Source: Kordia jejudonensis
GTDB taxonomy: Bacteria; Bacteroidota; Bacteroidia; Flavobacteriales; Flavobacteriaceae
Direction: 5' to 3'
DNA length: 64,000 bases
Assembly (NCBI RefSeq): GCF_001005315.1
Contig: NZ_LBMG01000005.1
Coordinates: 1 to 64,000, forward strand
Shown: piece by piece, positions 1-7,596 of the stretch
Numbering within the stretch: the stretch's first letter is position 1
Layout of the letters: every line of letters starts with the position of its first letter
Made by a program: the position numbers and the translations under genes
Notes under the pieces: model-generated
Seen by the model: only the letters and a program-made list of their open reading frames with translations
Database searches by the model: none
Told to the model about the DNA's origin: nothing

Positions 1-72
1 AACCCAAGACCTAAGACCCAAAAACCCAATTTGAAAATGTTAAATGCTGAATTTTAAATGTTAAATGAATTT
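1..72. repeat. Composite low-complexity intergenic repeat, copy 1
   Basis: Two word-like repeats lie side by side: runs of ACCCAAGACC / ACCCAAAAACCC (1-32), then AAATGTTAAATGCTGAATTT-type sequence (36-70). The same pair recurs at 54423-54604 and 61980-62083, and the second word alone at 12680-12719. From 73 to 195 the upstream region of purC is further low-complexity AACAAACAAC/ACGAATTACGAA text with no recognisable promoter. Confidence 0.6.
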
Positions 73-195
73 TTCGAATTAACAAACAACAAACAACAAA
101 TAACGAATTACGAAAGTACTCAGTAGTTAACCTTGAACTTAGAACCTTGAACAACGAATTAACGAATCAACGAACAACAACACAATTATACAATA

Positions 196-1149
196 ATGAG
201 TAATACGATTACCGCAACGAATTTCAATTTCCCAAATCAAACATCAAAATACACAGGAAAAGTACGTGAAGTATATACAATTGGTGATGATGTATTGGTT
301 ATGATTGCCACGGACAGATTATCTGCGTTTGATGTCGTGATGCCGAAAGGAATTCCGTTTAAAGGGCAAATACTAAATCAGATTGCGACTAAAATGATGA
401 AAGCTACGGAACATTTGGTGCCAAATTGGCTAATTGCCACGCCGGATCCAAATGTAGCTATTGGTCACATGTGTGAGCCGTTTAAGGTAGAAATGGTCAT
501 TAGAGGCTATTTATCAGGACATGCAGCACGTGAATACAAAGCTGGAAAACGTGAATTATGCGGTGTTGAAATGCCAGATGGAATGATTGAAAATGACAAA
601 TTTCCGTCGCCAATTATTACACCAGCTACCAAAGCCGAAATGGGCGAACACGATGAAGATATTTCACGTGAAGCTATTTTAGCCAAAGGAATTGTTTCTG
701 AGGAAGATTATCTTCAATTGGAAAAATACACACGTTTATTATTTGAAGAGGGAACCAAAATTGCCAAAGAACGCGGTTTAATTCTGGTTGACACGAAATA
801 CGAATTCGGGAAAACAAAAGATGGGAAAATTGTACTAATTGACGAAATTCATACGCCAGATTCTTCTCGTTATTTCTATGCGGATACGTACGCTGAATTG
901 CAAGCAAAGCAAGAACCACAAAAGCAATTATCAAAAGAATTTGTACGCCAATGGTTAATTAGCAACGGTTTTCAAGGAAAAGAAGGACAAGAAGTTCCGT
1001 TTATGAGTGATGAGTATATCCATACAGTTTCCGATCGTTATATAGAATTGTATGAAAATATTACAGGAGAAACGTTTGAAAAAGCAGATGTTTCCGATAT
1101 TTTACATAGAATAGAGGAGAATGTAGTATCTTTTTTAGAAAATATGTAA
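196..1149 (+). CDS. purC: Phosphoribosylaminoimidazole-succinocarboxamide synthase (SAICAR synthetase)
   Basis: Joins CAIR and aspartate using ATP to make SAICAR in cytosolic de novo purine synthesis. Seen: the N-terminal GKVREVY motif (residues 21-27), the [13 protein letters not shown] block just after it, the [12 protein letters not shown] segment near residue 104 and the [12 protein letters not shown] signature near residue 219. All are typical of the family. The 317 residues match the long single-domain form of Bacteroidota and yeast-like enzymes rather than the ~240-aa E. coli form. The ATG at 196 leaves no missing N-terminus. It stands alone in the window, with no other pur gene next to it. 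Confidence 0.95.
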   Translation: MSNTITATNFNFPNQTSKYTGKVREVYTIGDDVLVMIATDRLSAFDVVMPKGIPFKGQILNQIATKMMKATEHLVPNWLIATPDPNVAIGHMCEPFKVEMVIRGYLSGHAAREYKAGKRELCGVEMPDGMIENDKFPSPIITPATKAEMGEHDEDISREAILAKGIVSEEDYLQLEKYTRLLFEEGTKIAKERGLILVDTKYEFGKTKDGKIVLIDEIHTPDSSRYFYADTYAELQAKQEPQKQLSKEFVRQWLISNGFQGKEGQEVPFMSDEYIHTVSDRYIELYENITGETFEKADVSDILHRIEENVVSFLENM

Positions 1150-1267
1150 ACCTTAATTGATTTAGAATTTAGACAGTATCTTCCTGTTTTAAAATAAGTT
1201 ACAAATTATTTTTTAGCGGTATTTTTTATGGTTATCTTATATAGATTATTAATTTAAACTAAAAATA

Positions 1268-1423
1268 ATGAAAAAGAGAACTCTAAAATCATTGACTTTA
1301 AACAAGAAAACAATCTTAAAATTTAAAAACTTGACTGTCGTAGGAGGAAGACAAGACAAACCTGTACCACATTCTACTGTTCAAGGTTGTCAAGGTACAG
1401 CGACAAGATATCCTTGTTCATAA
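1268..1423 (+). CDS. RiPP precursor peptide, lanthipeptide-like leader with GG site (51 aa)
   Basis: A 51-residue peptide. The leader (about residues 1-26) has the flavobacterial pattern K-x-LKSLTLNKKTI and ends in a double glycine at residues 25-26. The 25-residue core is rich in Thr, Ser, Pro and Gln with two cysteines (VQGCQGTATRYPCS at the end). The leader pattern matches the precursors at 7146, 10803 and 16772. Such peptides are usually grouped with class I lanthipeptide-like precursors of Bacteroidota; no LanB or LanC gene lies in the window. A strong hairpin terminator follows 40 nt downstream. The product and modification are inferred only. Confidence 0.7.
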   Translation: MKKRTLKSLTLNKKTILKFKNLTVVGGRQDKPVPHSTVQGCQGTATRYPCS

Positions 1424-1463
1424 ATAGACTATTTGCAAACTAGTTTTAGAGTTTGTAAAAAAC

Positions 1464-1498
1464 AAAAGCGGCATTTTCATTACGAAAATGCCGCTTTT
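1464..1498. terminator. Bidirectional rho-independent terminator
   Basis: A perfect 15-bp stem (1464-1478 with 1484-1498, arm AAAAGCGGCATTTTC) around a 5-nt loop, with A and T runs on the two sides. It lies between the plus-strand peptide gene ending at 1423 and the minus-strand metalloprotease ending at 1525, so it can serve both. Confidence 0.85.
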
Positions 1499-1524
1499 AC
1501 TTTTATTTTATAAAGCTTCCCTTT

Positions 1525-4149
1525 TTACTTAATCTCTTTCATTGCATTGTCTATCAGGGTTTTAAGGTGCGTTTTATGTGCTTTTGTTGCCAAATCGCCC
1601 AAACCATTTGCGGCATATTTTCTAATGTTTTTCAAATTGTACACTGCCATTGATTTTGCTATATTATTAAAGCGTCTACTAGATTTCCCTGTTAACATTT
1701 CAATCAACATATTTGTATATTCAATCTGTAAGTTTTGTCTAACAGAATTCACAGAAGTATTGATGTCTTTATTGAAAATAGCTTTGTTCAAGTCGCTCAT
1801 ATACTCTTGAATTTTATACTCATTTCCGTATAATTCTGAGTCTACAATACGTTGTAATGTACGATAATGCAATATATGTTGCAATACTCTTGCTTGATTA
1901 TATATGATCAAAGAATGTATTTTTGGATCTTCTGGTCCATTAAAAAAGTTAAAACCTCTTCGCTGTCTTGCCATGTGCGTATATACTTCCTGTGGAATAT
2001 CTTTATGCGTATTAGGAGAAAAAATATAGTCTTCCAAAGCTTTCATTGCTCTTTTCTGATCAGCATAACTTACAGGCGTGAATGGTTGTGTGGCACCAAC
2101 TTGACCATGCATTGCTCTGTCTACATAAACACCACCAATAAAGCGAGAAATAACATTGGCAGCACTAATTTTTTGGTAGTATAAGGAATAAAAAGCATTT
2201 CTCATTTCCTGATACGATTTATTGTCCGTAGAGAATTTAGGTTTGATATCTCTTAACATCGAATTAATCAAGTTTATTCTATCAACAGAATATGTAATTT
2301 GGTCGTTAGATAAATCGCCAGTCATAACTCTTGGATCTATTGCTTTTCCTGGACTTCTCATGTCATCAGCATCATTACCGAAAATCAATTCAGGTTCTGT
2401 AGATCTTTTAAGAATATCGTCTAATTCTTTGTATGTTTTCACAGGCTTGTATCCAAATTCAATTGCCCAAAAATCGTATGCGCCAATCGTAGGAGAATAG
2501 TAGTGTCCTTGGTTTAGAGGATCATTCGTTAGATTAATAGTTTCATAATCCATTATAGAACCTGTCAAGGCTTTTCCTTGTATAAAATTCTTATTTGCTA
2601 ATTGCGCAGGAGAAAATAATTGGCTCGATTTCATATTATGATTCAGTCCTAATGTATGTCCTACTTCATGCATTACAAGGCTCAATAAACTTTCTCTTTT
2701 CATATTCTCCGTAGCTTCTGGAGAAGCATTGTGCAATTTTAAAGCAGTATTTCCAAACATGTTGTTTTCGTGCATTAAATTACCCAAAGAGCAGTATTTT
2801 AAATGGTTTTCTTGTGTTAAATGGTCTTCTTCATCTTCAAAATAGGTTTCTTTTTTAGCATTGGAAGTAACATATAATTTATCAATAAATGTCAAACTAC
2901 TTATTGCAGAATATTCTAACATGATATCTGCACCTAAAATTTGACCAGTTTTCGGGTTTACAAAGCTTGGTCCATATCCACTAAAACTAGGATCGGGAGA
3001 AGAAGCCCAACGTAGAACATTATAGCGAATATCTCCAGCGTCCCAATCTGCATCCTTAGGTTGGATTTTTACAACGATAGCATTTTTAAACCCAGCTTTT
3101 TCAAAAGCTAAATTCCATTTTAAAACACCTTCTTTTACTATTTCGCGAACTTCTAAAGGAGTTGTGTTTTCAATCCACCATACAATTGGTGTAACAGGCT
3201 CCGAAATAACTGCATTTGGATCTTTCTTCTCTAAATGCCATCTGTGTACTAAATCGCGATAAGGCGTTTGAGAATCTGATGTCATATCGTTTACTTGTGT
3301 GATAAAGTAACCAACTCTTGGATCATCATATCTAGGTGTGTAAGTATTTTTAGGGACTTCTATCAAACTATGATGTACTCTAATCGTTACATTTCTTCCA
3401 TCGGTTACAGCTTCCGAACCACCATTGAAAGTGGAAGTTTTTGAGTATACATAATCAATAACTAAATCCGTGTTTTCTGGATAATTGTTAATCTTTTTAA
3501 TTTTTGTTTTTCCTTTATTTAAAGTTCCAAGTGTAAATGAAAAAGGCGATTGTCCTGGATATCTAGGATATTTAATTTGTGTAAATGTTTCTTTTAAAAA
3601 TAAATCATCTACTTTGATTAAATACAATCCTTTCTCTTCATCAAAAGCATCAATTTTAATACTTGCCATGACACCTTCACTAATGTTTGCGTTGGCAGAT
3701 TTAGCTAAAGGACTTTCAGGATCAAAATAAAACGAGTGGTTTTTATATATAAATTCTATCTTATTGAAGTATTTTTTAACCGTAAATATTTTAGAATTAT
3801 TGTAATCTCCTCTGGTTGGACCAGCATCACTCACACCATCACTAATTTGACTGAAATAGATAAATTCTTTTTCTAATTGAGCTTTGGAAACAAGCATATG
3901 CAGACTTCCCGTAATCGTATCTTGATACATCGTAAATAAACCATCGATTTTTTTACTTTTTTTGGTTAAATCTTCAATACTTTTTTGAGTAGATTTCTTT
4001 TTTGACGGCGCTACTTGTTCAGTATCGCCTTTATTTTTCTTATTACGCTTTTTTCGTTGTGCAGTTGCATCAGGGGAAGCTAAAAATGCAAACAGTAAAA
4101 CAACAACCATAAAATAAAACTTGTTTTTTGATTGAGATGTAAAAATCAT
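1525..4149 (-). CDS. Exported zinc metalloprotease (DUF5117/DUF5118-type metzincin)
   Basis: An 874-aa exported protein with a signal peptide (hydrophobic stretch about residues 12-30, ending near DATAQ) followed by a Lys-rich linker. The zinc site is plain: HEVGHTLGLNHN, with ligands His494, His498 and probably His504 and catalytic Glu495 (metzincin pattern HExxHxxGxxH). The order is that of the DUF5118-DUF5117-metalloprotease family common in Bacteroidota: an N-terminal domain (about 50-100), a beta-rich middle part and the protease domain at about 320-550. The C-terminal ~300 residues are helical and of unknown role. The substrate is unknown. It is monocistronic, divergent from the regulator at 4324. 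Confidence 0.85.
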   Translation of the reverse strand: MIFTSQSKNKFYFMVVVLLFAFLASPDATAQRKKRNKKNKGDTEQVAPSKKKSTQKSIEDLTKKSKKIDGLFTMYQDTITGSLHMLVSKAQLEKEFIYFSQISDGVSDAGPTRGDYNNSKIFTVKKYFNKIEFIYKNHSFYFDPESPLAKSANANISEGVMASIKIDAFDEEKGLYLIKVDDLFLKETFTQIKYPRYPGQSPFSFTLGTLNKGKTKIKKINNYPENTDLVIDYVYSKTSTFNGGSEAVTDGRNVTIRVHHSLIEVPKNTYTPRYDDPRVGYFITQVNDMTSDSQTPYRDLVHRWHLEKKDPNAVISEPVTPIVWWIENTTPLEVREIVKEGVLKWNLAFEKAGFKNAIVVKIQPKDADWDAGDIRYNVLRWASSPDPSFSGYGPSFVNPKTGQILGADIMLEYSAISSLTFIDKLYVTSNAKKETYFEDEEDHLTQENHLKYCSLGNLMHENNMFGNTALKLHNASPEATENMKRESLLSLVMHEVGHTLGLNHNMKSSQLFSPAQLANKNFIQGKALTGSIMDYETINLTNDPLNQGHYYSPTIGAYDFWAIEFGYKPVKTYKELDDILKRSTEPELIFGNDADDMRSPGKAIDPRVMTGDLSNDQITYSVDRINLINSMLRDIKPKFSTDNKSYQEMRNAFYSLYYQKISAANVISRFIGGVYVDRAMHGQVGATQPFTPVSYADQKRAMKALEDYIFSPNTHKDIPQEVYTHMARQRRGFNFFNGPEDPKIHSLIIYNQARVLQHILHYRTLQRIVDSELYGNEYKIQEYMSDLNKAIFNKDINTSVNSVRQNLQIEYTNMLIEMLTGKSSRRFNNIAKSMAVYNLKNIRKYAANGLGDLATKAHKTHLKTLIDNAMKEIK

Positions 4150-4323
4150 ATATTGTTTTTTGGAATAGTTTTTAATTGCAATAAAATTACTTCTTTACCG
4201 TGTTTTATATCTTAAAAAGATGTTAAAAGCTTGTAAGATTAATTATTTCAACATTTTTTAGGCGGATACTCGAAAAATCGTCATAAAAAAAGTATCTTCA
4301 TTTTATCGATCTAAATATTCAAT

Positions 4324-5985
4324 ATGAAGCGTTATGTATATATAGCTTTATTATGTGTAAATCTTTTTTCTTGTTCTAAAAATGATGAGCAACGATTGAC
4401 CAACAAAGACATTACGCAAATTTTAACACAGGCAGAACATGCTATCTTAAACCATCAAGGAATTGAAACAGATTCTATGATGAAACTTCGTATGGAATAC
4501 TACCACAAAGCAAAGACCTTCAACGATTCCGTACATATGTATCGATCGCATTTCTATTTGGGTTCTTTCTATAAAAGTAGAGGAATTTATGATGAAGCCA
4601 TGCGTGAATATGACAAAGCGTTGCAACACATTTCAGCCGATAAAGACAGCGCACGATATATTCAAACAAAAATAGCCATTGCTACTACCGAAATTGAACT
4701 TGGGAGCAAACACAAAGCCGCAGATATTTTGTTGTATACGTACAAAATTGCACAACGCAATAATGATGTTCGTCAGTTACTTGATATTAGCGGTAACATG
4801 GGCATTTTAAATTTAGAACTGAAGAAATACAATGAAGCAAAACAAATTTTTAGCGATGCAATCACTTTTATTGAAGAAGAAAATTTAATCGAAAAAAAAC
4901 CAGCCAACTACATAGAAAATTATATCAATTATCACATGTTTTTGGCAAAGACGTATTACGAAGAAGAAAAGCATGATTCGTCAATGTTGTATATAGATAG
5001 AGCTTTACTCGCCGCAGATTTTTACAAAGATATTGAAGGAAAAGCGTATTTATACCAACTAAAAGGAAGAACACAAACCGCACAAAAACGTTTTGAAGAG
5101 GCATATGACAATTTAACCAAAGGAAATGCACTATTTGAAACATTAAAAAATGAAAAACAACGCTCTAAAATGTTATTTTTATTGGCAGATAATTATGTGC
5201 AGCAAGGAGCGTATGTCAAAGCACAAGAACTTCTAAATAGCTTAGAAACACGGTATACAAAGGGACAAGTGTTAGTAGATGATTATCACGAAACACTGTT
5301 GTTAAAAGCTGATATATTTAAAAATACCAAACAATTTAAAAAAGAATCGGAATATCGTCAGAAATCGGAAACGCTTCAAGATAGCATGAATGCGAATACG
5401 AAGGACGAAACCATGATTCAAACTGCTACACAATACGAAATTGAAAAAATAAAGAATCAATTTGAAGCCCAACAACAAAAAGATGAACAGAAATTTTATA
5501 CATTTTTAAGTATTGCGATTTTGGTCATTGTAACTTTTGGTTTTTTATTATTTAAACAATTACAAAAAAGAAAAACCTTAAAAACTACGGAAGAAAGCAA
5601 ACCAGATAAAACGACTTCGCAAAATGCCATTAAAAGTGATAAAACGGTAGATGAAATTCTTCAAAAACTAACCAACTTAGAAGCACAAGAATTTTACCTC
5701 AATCCAAAATACAACTTGTATGCTACAGCAAAAAAAATAGATACCAATACGACATACTTATCTAATATTTTGAATACGTATAAAAAGATGACTTTTACTG
5801 AATATCTTAATACATTACGTATTGATTATACCTTGCATCGTTTGGAAAATGATAAAAAATTTAGAATGTATACCATCAAAGCAATGGCAAAAGAAGTAGG
5901 ATATAAAAGTCACGGATCGTTTTCAAGAGCATTCAAAGCAAAAACAGGCGAAAACCCGTCTACTTACTTAAAAAAGATTCGTTAA
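4324..5985 (+). CDS. TPR-containing, membrane-anchored AraC-type regulator
   Basis: 553 aa. The N-terminus is hydrophobic and ends in a lipobox-like LFSCSK, so it may be lipid-modified or a signal anchor. Residues ~50-360 form tetratricopeptide-type helical repeats. A transmembrane helix follows at about 395-412 (SIAILVIVTFGFLLF), then a Lys-rich cytoplasmic linker. The C-terminal ~110 residues are an AraC-family DNA-binding domain, ending FSRAFKAKTGENPSTYLKKIR. This layout (periplasmic TPR sensor, TM, cytoplasmic HTH) is common in Flavobacteriaceae. It directly precedes a RiPP precursor at 6079 and is the nearest candidate regulator for the peptide genes; that link is inference. Confidence 0.85.
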   Translation: MKRYVYIALLCVNLFSCSKNDEQRLTNKDITQILTQAEHAILNHQGIETDSMMKLRMEYYHKAKTFNDSVHMYRSHFYLGSFYKSRGIYDEAMREYDKALQHISADKDSARYIQTKIAIATTEIELGSKHKAADILLYTYKIAQRNNDVRQLLDISGNMGILNLELKKYNEAKQIFSDAITFIEEENLIEKKPANYIENYINYHMFLAKTYYEEEKHDSSMLYIDRALLAADFYKDIEGKAYLYQLKGRTQTAQKRFEEAYDNLTKGNALFETLKNEKQRSKMLFLLADNYVQQGAYVKAQELLNSLETRYTKGQVLVDDYHETLLLKADIFKNTKQFKKESEYRQKSETLQDSMNANTKDETMIQTATQYEIEKIKNQFEAQQQKDEQKFYTFLSIAILVIVTFGFLLFKQLQKRKTLKTTEESKPDKTTSQNAIKSDKTVDEILQKLTNLEAQEFYLNPKYNLYATAKKIDTNTTYLSNILNTYKKMTFTEYLNTLRIDYTLHRLENDKKFRMYTIKAMAKEVGYKSHGSFSRAFKAKTGENPSTYLKKIR

Positions 5986-5990
5986 AAAGG

Positions 5991-6010
5991 CTGTTCAATT
6001 TATAAAATGG
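5991..6010 (+). promoter_or_regulatory. Half copy of the RiPP-gene upstream element
   Basis: CTGTTCAATTTATAAAATG lies 70-90 nt upstream of the peptide gene at 6079. It is identical to the matching 19 nt on the minus strand at 6711-6729, upstream of the peptide gene at 6373, and nearly identical to 7508-7526. Here the second arm of the inverted repeat (TGAACA) is lost, and a shortened CAAGACTTTTTT tail follows. Confidence 0.55.
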
Positions 6011-6078
6011 CAAGACTTTTTTGCATTAAGTATTCTGTAGTTGTGTATATTGGTTTCAAATTATAAAATACTCTCATC

Positions 6079-6288
6079 ATGAAAAAGCAACAAAAACTTT
6101 TAGCACTTCAAAAAACACAGATAGCAAAAATAAATTCATTTCAAATTTTAGCGGGAGATGACATTCCTTTTTCATCACTTGAATGTGCAGAATTCAAGTC
6201 GAGAACGCCAAGTGGGAATCAAACACAAACCTTTACAAATGCGATAGATTGTGAAGCAACTACAGCAAGTGCGGGAACAACTGTCTAG
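6079..6288 (+). CDS. Putative RiPP precursor (69 aa)
   Basis: A 69-residue peptide starting MKKQQKLLALQKTQIAKI. The start resembles the leader of the grasp-with-spasm precursors at 25478 and 25732 (MKKQKSLDALQKSL) more than the LNKKTIS leaders. The likely leader/core boundary is near ILAGDD (residues 24-29). The core is rich in Thr, Ser and Ala with two cysteines (LECAEF, IDCEATT). No modification enzyme is adjacent. It may be a stray substrate of the grasp-with-spasm enzymes 18 kb away, or of enzymes outside the window. Confidence 0.6.
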   Translation: MKKQQKLLALQKTQIAKINSFQILAGDDIPFSSLECAEFKSRTPSGNQTQTFTNAIDCEATTASAGTTV

Positions 6289-6330
6289 TTTTTCAAGCGC
6301 AAGTTGTTTGTTTAAAGAATTTATAAAGAA

Positions 6331-6366
6331 AAAGGCTTCAGGAATTTCCCTGAAGCCTTTCTTTTT
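6331..6366. terminator. Bidirectional rho-independent terminator
   Basis: A 12-bp perfect stem (6331-6342, AAAGGCTTCAGG, with 6349-6360), a 6-nt loop and a T run (6362-6367) on the plus strand; A-rich sequence precedes it. It sits between the convergent peptide genes ending at 6288 (+) and 6373 (-). Confidence 0.85.
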
Positions 6367-6372
6367 TAATGA

Positions 6373-6564
6373 TTAAATATCATTACACGTGTATACTTGT
6401 GGGCAAGCAATAAACCACTCACAATATTTTGGACCTGTAACGCGTCCTGCACAATCACATCCGCATTTACTAAAATCGTATCCACCGATTCCTCCATTGA
6501 TTTGGCTTTGTTCGTTTTTTGAAATTGCTGTTGCTCCTTTAATGTTTAAAATGTTGTTTTTCAT
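6373..6564 (-). CDS. Cys-rich double-glycine peptide, paralogue A (63 aa)
   Basis: The leader MKNNILNIKGATAISKNEQ ends in a double glycine (residues 24-25), a type seen on many flavobacterial secreted peptides and exported by peptidase-containing ABC transporters. The core has six cysteines in the pattern CGCDCAGRVTGP-x-YC-x6-C-x5-C. Its paralogue at 6815 keeps all six cysteines and the CGCDCAGRVTGP block, so this core is under selection. It could be a disulfide-bonded microcin-like peptide or a thioether RiPP; nothing adjacent decides. The conserved 62-nt element lies ~104 nt upstream. Confidence 0.7.
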   Translation of the reverse strand: MKNNILNIKGATAISKNEQSQINGGIGGYDFSKCGCDCAGRVTGPKYCEWFIACPQVYTCNDI

Positions 6565-6667
6565 GATATTATAATTTGAAGTTAAAAATTAGTATTAAAT
6601 TTCTGGTTTCTTGTAAACGACTTAAAATTGCTTTTAAAATCATACTAAAATTAGCAAGTGTAAGCAC

Positions 6668-6729
6668 AAGAAAAAAAGACTTGTCTTTCTATTTTAAAAA
6701 ATAACCTGTTCATTTTATAAATTGAACAG
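6668..6729 (-). promoter_or_regulatory. Conserved 62-nt upstream element with inverted repeat (copy A)
   Basis: About 90% identical over 62 nt to 7465-7526, and in the same orientation relative to a peptide gene. It holds two palindromes: AAAGAC-TT-GTCTTT (6675-6688) and CTGTTCA-N10-TGAACAG (6706-6712 with 6723-6729). The second looks like an operator for a dimeric regulator, with TTTATAAA-like sequence inside. It lies upstream of the peptide gene at 6373..6564 (-). Confidence 0.6.
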
Positions 6730-6758
6730 TATATTTTCTTCTCAAAAGGACTAAAAAC

Positions 6759-6794
6759 AAAAGACCTCCAACAATTTGGTGTCAGAAGTCTTTT
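6759..6794 (-). terminator. Terminator of the peptide gene at 6815
   Basis: The stem AAAAGAC (6759-6765) pairs with GTCTTTT (6788-6794), and an inner CCAA/TTGG pairing extends it. On the minus strand the stem is followed by a T-rich stretch (TTTGTTTTTAG). Confidence 0.65.
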
Positions 6795-6814
6795 AAAATT
6801 AGTTACAAAACATA

Positions 6815-7027
6815 TTAAGAAGCTTGTGCATCGTCACACGTATACACTTGTAAGCATCCGATTTCGAATTGACAGTAAAAAGGACCTGTTACACGTCCTG
6901 CACAATCGCATCCGCATAATGATAAATCTCTTCCACCAAGATTCCAAACTGCACCACCATTAATTTCACTTTGTTCGCTTTTTGAAATTGCTGTTGCTCC
7001 TTTAATGTTTAAAATGTTTTTTTTCAT
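6815..7027 (-). CDS. Cys-rich double-glycine peptide, paralogue B (70 aa)
   Basis: Paralogue of 6373..6564: leader MKKNILNIKGATAISKSEQ, double glycine at residues 24-25, then a core with the shared CGCDCAGRVTGP block and six conserved cysteines. It differs by an N-terminal core extension (AVWNLGGRDLSL) and a C-terminal DDAQAS. The two genes are 250 nt apart on the same strand, which points to a local duplication. Its own upstream region lacks the TGTTCA element; the element between the two genes belongs to paralogue A. Confidence 0.7.
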   Translation of the reverse strand: MKKNILNIKGATAISKSEQSEINGGAVWNLGGRDLSLCGCDCAGRVTGPFYCQFEIGCLQVYTCDDAQAS

Positions 7028-7145
7028 GATATAAAATTTAATATTTTCCTTACTCTTTTATAGGTTTTTCAGGAAACACCTTTATTACGATTTCTAAAAA
7101 TCATTCTTTTAAAAATAAATTCTAAAATTCGTTACTTGATATATG

Positions 7146-7391
7146 CTACTTACAATCTCTACATGTAGGAAACTCTGTTTGTGTAATACACGGATTCAAT
7201 ATACTTGCGCAACCTTTTTCTGTTATATAACATTCACGACTTTCCAAGCATATATTAACTCCATTTGCATTCACTAATGTTAAAATACACTGAAAAGTGG
7301 CAGCGGCATTTCCTCCTTTACTGTTTGAAGCATCAAGGTTAGAAATTGTTTTTCTGTTTAAAGCTAAATTTTTTAGATTCTTTTTTTTCAT
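7146..7391 (-). CDS. RiPP precursor, lanthipeptide-like leader with GG site (81 aa)
   Basis: The leader MKKKNLKNLALNRKTISNL ends at a double glycine (residues 26-27). The core of about 54 residues holds seven cysteines plus several Thr and Ser (for example CRDC near the end). The LNRKTIS motif groups it with 1268, 10803 and 16772. The conserved 62-nt element lies 74-135 nt upstream, between this gene and the divergent MATE exporter. Joint control with the exporter is possible but inferred. Confidence 0.7.
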   Translation of the reverse strand: MKKKNLKNLALNRKTISNLDASNSKGGNAAATFQCILTLVNANGVNICLESRECYITEKGCASILNPCITQTEFPTCRDCK

Positions 7392-7464
7392 GATTTATTT
7401 ATTTTGATCGTTAAAATTATTTAAGTTCTCTATTTCAGAAATTAAATATATAAGCATAACAGGT

Positions 7465-7526
7465 AAGAAAAAAAGACTTGTCTTTCCGTTTTAAAAAATG
7501 AACTGTTCATTTTATAAACTGAACAT
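7465..7526. promoter_or_regulatory. Conserved 62-nt element with inverted repeat (copy B), divergent region
   Basis: Second copy of the element at 6668-6729, with about six differences in 62 nt. The palindromes AAGAC-TT-GTCTT and TGTTCA-N10-TGAACA (7504-7509 with 7520-7525) are kept. It lies between the minus-strand peptide gene (start 7391) and the plus-strand MATE gene (start ~7597), so it could act on both. Confidence 0.6.
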
Positions 7527-7570
7527 GATAAATAAGCCAAAAAGTATCATGATAAGCCATAAAAGTGGAC

Positions 7571-7578
7571 TATATTTG
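7571..7578 (+). promoter_or_regulatory. -7 promoter box (TATATTTG) of the MATE gene
   Basis: An exact match to the Bacteroidota -7 consensus TAnnTTTG, 18 nt before the GTG at 7597. A -33 TTG box is not obvious. If real, transcription starts near 7585. That excludes the ATG codons at 7498, 7525 and 7549 as starts of the transporter. Confidence 0.5.
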
Positions 7579-7596
7579 CCAACTGAAAAAGCAATT

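Noticed and set aside
7498-7596. N-terminal extension of the MATE protein
   Set aside because: It covers the conserved 62-nt element and the -7 box; the family start fits the GTG at 7597.
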